Shown here: positions 59,212-64,000 of the stretch, in pieces | Layout: each line of letters begins with the position of its first letter | How positions within the stretch are numbered: position 1 is the stretch's first letter | Origin: an uncultured Eubacteriales bacterium | Lineage (GTDB): Bacteria > Bacillota > Clostridia > Oscillospirales > Acutalibacteraceae | Length of the DNA: 64,000 bases | NCBI GenBank assembly: GCA_934486755.1 | Contig: CAKSQT010000002.1 | Location: 1 to 64,000 of the forward strand | Reading direction: 5' to 3' | Notes under the pieces: generated by a model | The model's database searches: none | What the model was told of the DNA's origin: nothing | What the model saw: only the letters and a program-made list of their open reading frames with translations | Translations under genes and position numbers: made by a program

Positions 59212-60390
59212 ATGGCAATTAATTCACTTGAAAATGCAGAAAAATATTCATCGGAGCTTGACAGAATGTTTGCGCAGAAAAGCGCAACGGGATTTTTCGC
59301 GGACAACGCGCTTGCGGCAAAGTTTGTCGGCGCGAAGACCGTAATTATACCCGATGTCGATTTCCAGGGCCTTGCCGACTATGACCGCGACACAGGCTTT
59401 ACAAAGGGTGCGATAACCGTATCCAACACATCTTATACAATGGCGATGGACAGGGCGCGTTCCTTGCAGATAGACCGTGAGGATATGAGCGAGACGGGCG
59501 TTGCAAATCTCGCAGGCAAAATCCTCGGCGAATATGTAAGAACAAAGGTTGTTCCCGAGTGCGACGCTTATGTTATTTCAAAGCTCGCAGGTCTTGCTAT
59601 GACACGCGCCAACGTCATTGACGGCGACACCGACAAGCCGTACAAGGCGCTTTGCGACCTTATAAACAATGTACAGTCGATCATCGGATATGACGAGGAA
59701 CTGGTGGCTTTTGTCGACAGTTATATGTATGCCGAACTTCAAAACTCTTCTGAAATATCAAGAATGATGACGGTATCCGACTTCAAGCAGGGCGACATCA
59801 ACTTAAAGGTAAAATCAATAAACGGCGTAGCCGTGATACCTGTCGTTGCGGAGCGAATGAAGACCGCGTATACCTTTAATTCGGCAAACGACGGCGGATT
59901 TACTCCTGCCGCCAACTCTCGCGACATTTATATGCTTGTATGCCCGAAAAGCGGCGCTCATCTTGTTAAGAAAACCGAAAAGATGAGAATTTTCACCCCC
60001 GAACAAAACATAGACGCCGACGCTTACAAGTTCGATTACCGCATTTATTATGATGTGTTCGTAAACAAAAGCGGTCTTGACTCCGTATGGGCGTGGGTAT
60101 CACCCGAAATTACAATTTCGGCGCAGCCTGCGAACAAATCCGCTACGGCGGGTTCGATAACCGCTACTCTCTCGGTAACAGCCGCCTGCACAGGCAAGAC
60201 CCTTTCTTACCAGTGGTATCAGTGCGACGCAAACGGCAAATCGGCGGTTAAGGTGGGCGGAGCCAATTCCGCAACCTTTACCGTGCCGAAGGATCTGACT
60301 GCGGGAACCTACTACTACTTTGTACGCGTAAGCGTAAACGGCATTGCAGGCGTTGACTCCGACATTGCCAAGGTAACGGTTTCAGCGTAA
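59212..60390 (+). CDS. phage major capsid protein with C-terminal Ig-like domain
   Basis: Protein of 392 residues. Residues about 1-295 form the coat region, including the P22-like run DYDRDTGFTKGAITVSNTSYTM... and ILGEYVRTKVVPECDAYVISKL. Residues about 298-392 form an Ig-like module with TLSYQWYQCDANGKSA and TAGTYYYFVRVSVNGIAGVDSD. Such Ig additions decorate capsids and can bind mucus or cell-surface sugars in gut phages. AAGGAGAAATAAAA is a strong ribosome site. Confidence 0.85.
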   Translation: MAINSLENAEKYSSELDRMFAQKSATGFFADNALAAKFVGAKTVIIPDVDFQGLADYDRDTGFTKGAITVSNTSYTMAMDRARSLQIDREDMSETGVANLAGKILGEYVRTKVVPECDAYVISKLAGLAMTRANVIDGDTDKPYKALCDLINNVQSIIGYDEELVAFVDSYMYAELQNSSEISRMMTVSDFKQGDINLKVKSINGVAVIPVVAERMKTAYTFNSANDGGFTPAANSRDIYMLVCPKSGAHLVKKTEKMRIFTPEQNIDADAYKFDYRIYYDVFVNKSGLDSVWAWVSPEITISAQPANKSATAGSITATLSVTAACTGKTLSYQWYQCDANGKSAVKVGGANSATFTVPKDLTAGTYYYFVRVSVNGIAGVDSDIAKVTVSA

Positions 60391-60415
60391 GCCGATGTCA
60401 TATATTTAAGGACGG

Positions 60416-60450
60416 TCTCTCAGTCAAAACATCGGGTTTTGGCTGAGAGA
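60416..60450 (+). promoter_or_regulatory. 14-bp hairpin between capsid and portal genes
   Basis: TCTCTCAGTCAAAA pairs with TTTTGGCTGAGAGA (one G-T) across a 7-nt loop. No U-run follows, so it may be an RNA-stability element or partial terminator that keeps capsid mRNA above portal mRNA. Confidence 0.7.
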
Positions 60451-60475
60451 ATAACATAAAGAACGGAGTGAATAT

Positions 60476-62083
60476 ATGGAATTAAGCCCGCTTGAAATAT
60501 ATGAGGAATACAAAAACGCCGTAGATTTTAAGGCGTCGCTCGGTCAGCGCGGAATGTTTGAACAGAACAAAATAAACGAAAGGTTTTATATAGGCGACCA
60601 ATGGCACGGCGCAAAATGCGGAAACGACCGTCCGCTTGTCAGGCACAACGTGATAAAGCGTATAGGCGATTACAAAATGGCGCAGGTACTTAGCCGACCC
60701 GTAAGGGTCAGTTTCAGCGCAGACGGTCTGCCGAACACGGTGGGGTTAAGAAGAAAATCCGAGCTTAAAAAGAGCAATATTGCCAACGACCCCTCCTATG
60801 TGTTTGACGGCGAGAACGACACGGACGAAATAAACATAATAATGTCGGCGCTGGGCGACTACCAGCGCGTTACCGCCGAAAGGGTGGGGCTTGACGCGCT
60901 TGAAAGCAAGGCGTTAAGGGACGCCTATGTTAAGGGCAGTTCGGTAATATACACCTATTGGGACTCTACTGTGTCAACGGGACTGTATGCGGACGAAAAA
61001 AGGAGCGTTCCGATAAAGGGCGACATAAGCTGCGAGGTGCTTGATATAGAAAACGTGTTTTTTGCCGACCCGTATGTGGTATCGGCGCAGGAACAGCCGT
61101 ACATTATAATATCAAGCACGAAAAACGCCGACGATGTATTGCGCGAGGCAAGGCTTTGCGGCGTCGGAAGAGAAGACCTGAGAATGATAAAAGAGGACGC
61201 GCGCGACGGAAAGGTGACGGTGCTTACCCGACTTTATAAGGAATATAAAAGGGACGGAAGTTATACAATTAAATGTAAGAAGACGACAAGACGCGCCGTT
61301 GTGCGCGCGGAATACGATACGGGACTCAGGCGGTATCCGTTAGCTGTTTTTTCGTGGGAAAACAGAGGTAATCTTATCTACGGCGAAAGCGAGGTTACAT
61401 ATCTTATACCGAATCAGATAGCCATAAACCGAATGATAACGGCGAACGTGTGGGCTTCAATGGTTATGGGTATGCCGATGATGGTGGTAAACGGCGACAC
61501 GGTCACAGATGATATAACCAACGAGCCAGGGCAAATAATAAAGGTATTCGGTTCAAACGAAGATGTTGCGGGAGCGGTAAAATATATTTCGCCGCCTGAG
61601 TTCGGCGCAAACTACACCGCCGCCGTCAGCCGACTTATAGAAAATACCCTCACGCAGAGCGGAGCCAACGAGGTAGCCCTCGGCGACAGCCGTCCCGACA
61701 ACGCCGCGGCGCTTAACACAATGCGCGACGCCGCGATAATGCCGTTGCAGATAATAAAGAACAAATTTTACGCATTTGTAGAAGAAATATCAAGAATATG
61801 GGCGGATTTCTGGGTGACGCAGTACGGAAACCGCCGCATAAAAATCAGCGATGAAAACGGCGTGTGGTATATGCCCTTTAACGCCGACAGATACACCGAT
61901 CTGCTTATAAACGCAAACGTTGATGTTGCGGAAGGCACGGTATACAGCGAAAGCGACAGTGTAAATACCCTGTTATCTCTTTACGAAAAGGGCATAATAA
62001 CGGCAAAGCAGGTTATAAAGCGTCTGCCTGACGGAATTTTACCGCAGAAGGACAGCCTGATATATGAGGAGGACATCGAATGA
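60476..62083 (+). CDS. phage portal protein (P22-like)
   Basis: Dodecameric DNA gateway of 535 residues. RFYIGDQWHG, RPLVRHNVIKRIGDYKMAQVLSRP, IYGESEVTYLIPNQIAINR and the long helix with RPDNAAALNTMRDAAIMPLQ fit portal proteins of short-tailed and siphovirus types. GAACGGAGTGAATAT precedes the ATG. It comes after the capsid gene, not before it as is usual. Complete, with no decay. Confidence 0.85.
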   Translation: MELSPLEIYEEYKNAVDFKASLGQRGMFEQNKINERFYIGDQWHGAKCGNDRPLVRHNVIKRIGDYKMAQVLSRPVRVSFSADGLPNTVGLRRKSELKKSNIANDPSYVFDGENDTDEINIIMSALGDYQRVTAERVGLDALESKALRDAYVKGSSVIYTYWDSTVSTGLYADEKRSVPIKGDISCEVLDIENVFFADPYVVSAQEQPYIIISSTKNADDVLREARLCGVGREDLRMIKEDARDGKVTVLTRLYKEYKRDGSYTIKCKKTTRRAVVRAEYDTGLRRYPLAVFSWENRGNLIYGESEVTYLIPNQIAINRMITANVWASMVMGMPMMVVNGDTVTDDITNEPGQIIKVFGSNEDVAGAVKYISPPEFGANYTAAVSRLIENTLTQSGANEVALGDSRPDNAAALNTMRDAAIMPLQIIKNKFYAFVEEISRIWADFWVTQYGNRRIKISDENGVWYMPFNADRYTDLLINANVDVAEGTVYSESDSVNTLLSLYEKGIITAKQVIKRLPDGILPQKDSLIYEEDIE

Positions 62084-62436
62084 CGGGATATGAGGTTTAC
62101 AGAAAAGCCGCGGCGCTTGTCGGGGTCGATATAACATCGGAAAACGCTCAAAACAGCGGGGTTATAAGGCGCGCTTCCGACGTAATTAACCAAATATGCT
62201 ACGACCTGCGTATGCGCGGGATAGACGACCTGTCGGACGGTATACGAGATTGCAGCGAAAAACAACTTGACGCGCTTTGCTACGGCACGGCTATGCTCCT
62301 ATCGCTTTCGGAGGGGAACGCGAAAAACTCCGTTTTTACCGATATATACAACGCCAAACGCTCGGCGGCGCTTGCGGGCAGGAGTGTTCTTAAAGATGTT
62401 ATTCCCAAGGATGACGGCGGGGTGGATATGCAGTGA
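62080..62436 (+). CDS. phage head-tail adaptor-like protein
   Basis: Protein of 118 residues overlapping the portal gene by 4 nt. Mostly helical (VYRKAAALVGVDI, VIRRASDVINQICYDLRMRG, QLDALCYGTAMLLSLSEGN). Position and size suggest the adaptor or gp4/gp6-like ring below the portal. No firm family match by eye. Confidence 0.6.
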   Translation: MTGYEVYRKAAALVGVDITSENAQNSGVIRRASDVINQICYDLRMRGIDDLSDGIRDCSEKQLDALCYGTAMLLSLSEGNAKNSVFTDIYNAKRSAALAGRSVLKDVIPKDDGGVDMQ

Positions 62437-64000
62437 AATTTTCATCAATCAAGCCAAACAGCGCAAGGCAGTATGCCGTAAAGGCCTTAAACGGCGGTAT
62501 TTTGCCCGAAAACGGGCAGTATCAGAGCGGCGGTCTTGCGGAATGTAAAAATATGTGGTTCAAAGACGGACTTTTGCAGACCCGGCCTGGCATTTCGGCT
62601 TCGGCTGACTCCGCAATAGTTGACAGCGGCATAACAAAGTATGATCTTGACGGTCAAATGTACTATGTTTCGGACGGCACCTTCAATATAAACGGGAAAG
62701 AATGTAAAATTCTCTGCACGGGGGTTTGTATCGACGATTCAATATATAAAACAAATATATATTTTGTCGATACAGACGTCGGCGCCGTCTTCGGCGGATA
62801 CATAATGAACGGACGAACCACATCTGATGTTTTTTTGCGCCCTGTTGAATACACGTTTTTCAAAGAAAATCGGTCCTCGGGCGACGGAATCTACGGCGTT
62901 TTTAGGCTTGAAAATATTTACGATACAAGTGAAACAGAATACAGAATATACAAATACAACCCTCCGAGCGAAGAATGGAATATCGTGTTCGGAAATATGT
63001 ATACCCCTACGGTATACATAAACGGTCGGGGAAACAACTACCTTATCACCGAGGGTACGGGAGAAGCGTATACCGAGGACCCTATGGGTCTTGAATCGGT
63101 AAACGTAATGTCAAGTATGGTAAATGCGTACTATTCGTCGGACGGACGTTCGTCAACGTTCCGTCTTCCGTCAGCCGAGCTTATGAGCGGAAATCTAAGG
63201 TGCCGTATCTACCGCGAGCCGTCAAAATATACCGAATGGTCTATGGATTCGTCGAAAACGTCCTGCACCGTGAATTTTTACAATGCCGATATTACAATGA
63301 CGGTTGACAAGGTGAACGGAATTGTGAAATTTACCGACAAAGACGGCGATTACCCGATACCTATGATGGAGAACTGCCGCGCCAACAATATAGTATTTTA
63401 CGGCGTAAGCAACGACGGGTCGGGCGAGCAGGATATTGCTTCCTGCAAGAATTTTGTCATCTGCAATTCGGTTTTGTACGCTTCGGGAGGAAAAAAGTGC
63501 GGCAGGATATACACGGCGTCTACCGATAATACGCTTTATTTTCCGAAGGACTCTGTTTGCGAGGTCGGCGACAGGGACGACCCCGTGACGGCGCTTGCCG
63601 TGATGAAAGGGAAAACCGTTGCTTTTAAAAATCACGAAATATATGCGATAACGTATAGCGACCGAGGAACTTTCGATGTTATGAGCCCGTTGTCGGTCAG
63701 CGGAAAGGTGTTTAAAAAGGCGGACAAGGTAAGCGCGGAGCTTATCCGCGACGACGTCGGCTGTATGAGCCAAAAGACCGTTGTTTCCAGTGGGGGCGGA
63801 CTTATATGGCTCGGCACAGACCGAAAATTCTATGCTATGAACGGTTTTTCGGCGGCGGCGGTCAAAAATTTTGAGTGTACCGTTCAGGAAAAATTAAATT
63901 CCGAGTCTGACGGAAACATCAAAAAGGCGTTTGCCGTCTGTTCGGACGGATATTATATCCTTTTTGTCGGGAACAGGGCGTTTGTATGCAATATTTCAAA
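62433..64000 (+). CDS. phage tail/nozzle-like structural protein, partial
   Basis: GTG start in the 4-nt overlap GTGA with the adaptor gene. The frame stays open through the window end, giving at least 522 residues. The product is beta-rich with repeated W/Y-G blades: KNMWFKDGLLQTRPGIS at the start, RIYTASTDNTLYFPKDS, and AVMKGKTVAFKNHEIYAITY, then GGGLIWLGTDRKFYAMNGFS. This reads as a beta-propeller of the T7 gp12/P22 gp10 kind that forms the nozzle of a short tail. The 3' end is beyond the window. A podovirus-like tail is inference. Confidence 0.7.
   Translation, partial: MKFSSIKPNSARQYAVKALNGGILPENGQYQSGGLAECKNMWFKDGLLQTRPGISASADSAIVDSGITKYDLDGQMYYVSDGTFNINGKECKILCTGVCIDDSIYKTNIYFVDTDVGAVFGGYIMNGRTTSDVFLRPVEYTFFKENRSSGDGIYGVFRLENIYDTSETEYRIYKYNPPSEEWNIVFGNMYTPTVYINGRGNNYLITEGTGEAYTEDPMGLESVNVMSSMVNAYYSSDGRSSTFRLPSAELMSGNLRCRIYREPSKYTEWSMDSSKTSCTVNFYNADITMTVDKVNGIVKFTDKDGDYPIPMMENCRANNIVFYGVSNDGSGEQDIASCKNFVICNSVLYASGGKKCGRIYTASTDNTLYFPKDSVCEVGDRDDPVTALAVMKGKTVAFKNHEIYAITYSDRGTFDVMSPLSVSGKVFKKADKVSAELIRDDVGCMSQKTVVSSGGGLIWLGTDRKFYAMNGFSAAAVKNFECTVQEKLNSESDGNIKKAFAVCSDGYYILFVGNRAFVCNIS

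Overview
The window is chromosomal DNA of a low-to-moderate GC, Gram-positive, strictly anaerobic bacterium of the class Clostridia, most likely an Oscillospiraceae/Ruminococcaceae-type gut or rumen species. Evidence for this includes an LL-diaminopimelate aminotransferase, the complete [FeFe]-hydrogenase maturation set (hydE, hydG, hydF) beside an FprA-type flavodiiron protein, a cohesin/dockerin protein, surface proteins ending in SPKTG sorting signals, a Bacillus-type SOS box before lexA, an LCP-family wall enzyme, and good TTGACA-17-TATAAT promoters. No species can be named from the sequence alone.

Layout. 0-5.8 kb: the end of dapL, a LytTR/GHKL two-component pair on the minus strand, an rRNA uracil methyltransferase, a MazF toxin without a visible antitoxin, and a small cohesin-dockerin protein. 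5.9-13.2 kb: a five-gene operon of exported proteins. It holds a 1608-residue multi-domain protein, a membrane-anchored partner, two small secreted proteins that repeat the large protein's C-terminal domain, and a sortase substrate. 13.5-16.8 kb: a split TauE/SafE permease, lexA, rnhA, queT and an esterase. 17-18.6 kb: an AT-rich two-gene island encoding a SatD-type protein with class III nucleotide-cyclase-like motifs and a HTH, plus a DUF3307 membrane protein. 18.7-22 kb: an SGNH hydrolase and a GH31 glycosidase. 22-27.3 kb: the hydrogenase-maturation and flavodiiron operon behind a perfect consensus promoter. 27.5-33.4 kb: a 1936-residue wall-anchored protein with a beta-helix and seven Cys-rich repeats. 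33.5-48.9 kb: housekeeping and accessory genes (MATE pump, cytidylate-kinase-like protein, tRNA-Pro, NUDIX, AraC and LysR regulators, acetyltransferases, aspartate aminotransferase-YoaK-purA, LCP, phosphopantetheinyl transferase, and a membrane-lipid cluster). 49-52.6 kb: two tandem ECF sigma/anti-sigma pairs. 52.7-56.6 kb: prfC, an XRE switch with clear operators, and htrA. 56.8 kb to the end: a phage packaging/head module (terminase, scaffold, capsid, portal, adaptor, tail protein) that runs off the window.

The gene ends are littered with a modular, non-coding repeat family: a GGCTC/GAGCC hairpin, a CTAAACTCTAATT box, a GCGGAGCGCAC palindrome and TCTAATATCTAA runs. It occurs in both orientations at many sites and in one place supplies the last codons of a histidine kinase.

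The two systems most worth attention are the SatD-like cyclase plus DUF3307 membrane pair, which has the architecture of a nucleotide-signalling module, and the five-gene surface operon built around a shared WG-x-MEFTY domain. All family assignments come from reading motifs in the translations. No database search was possible.
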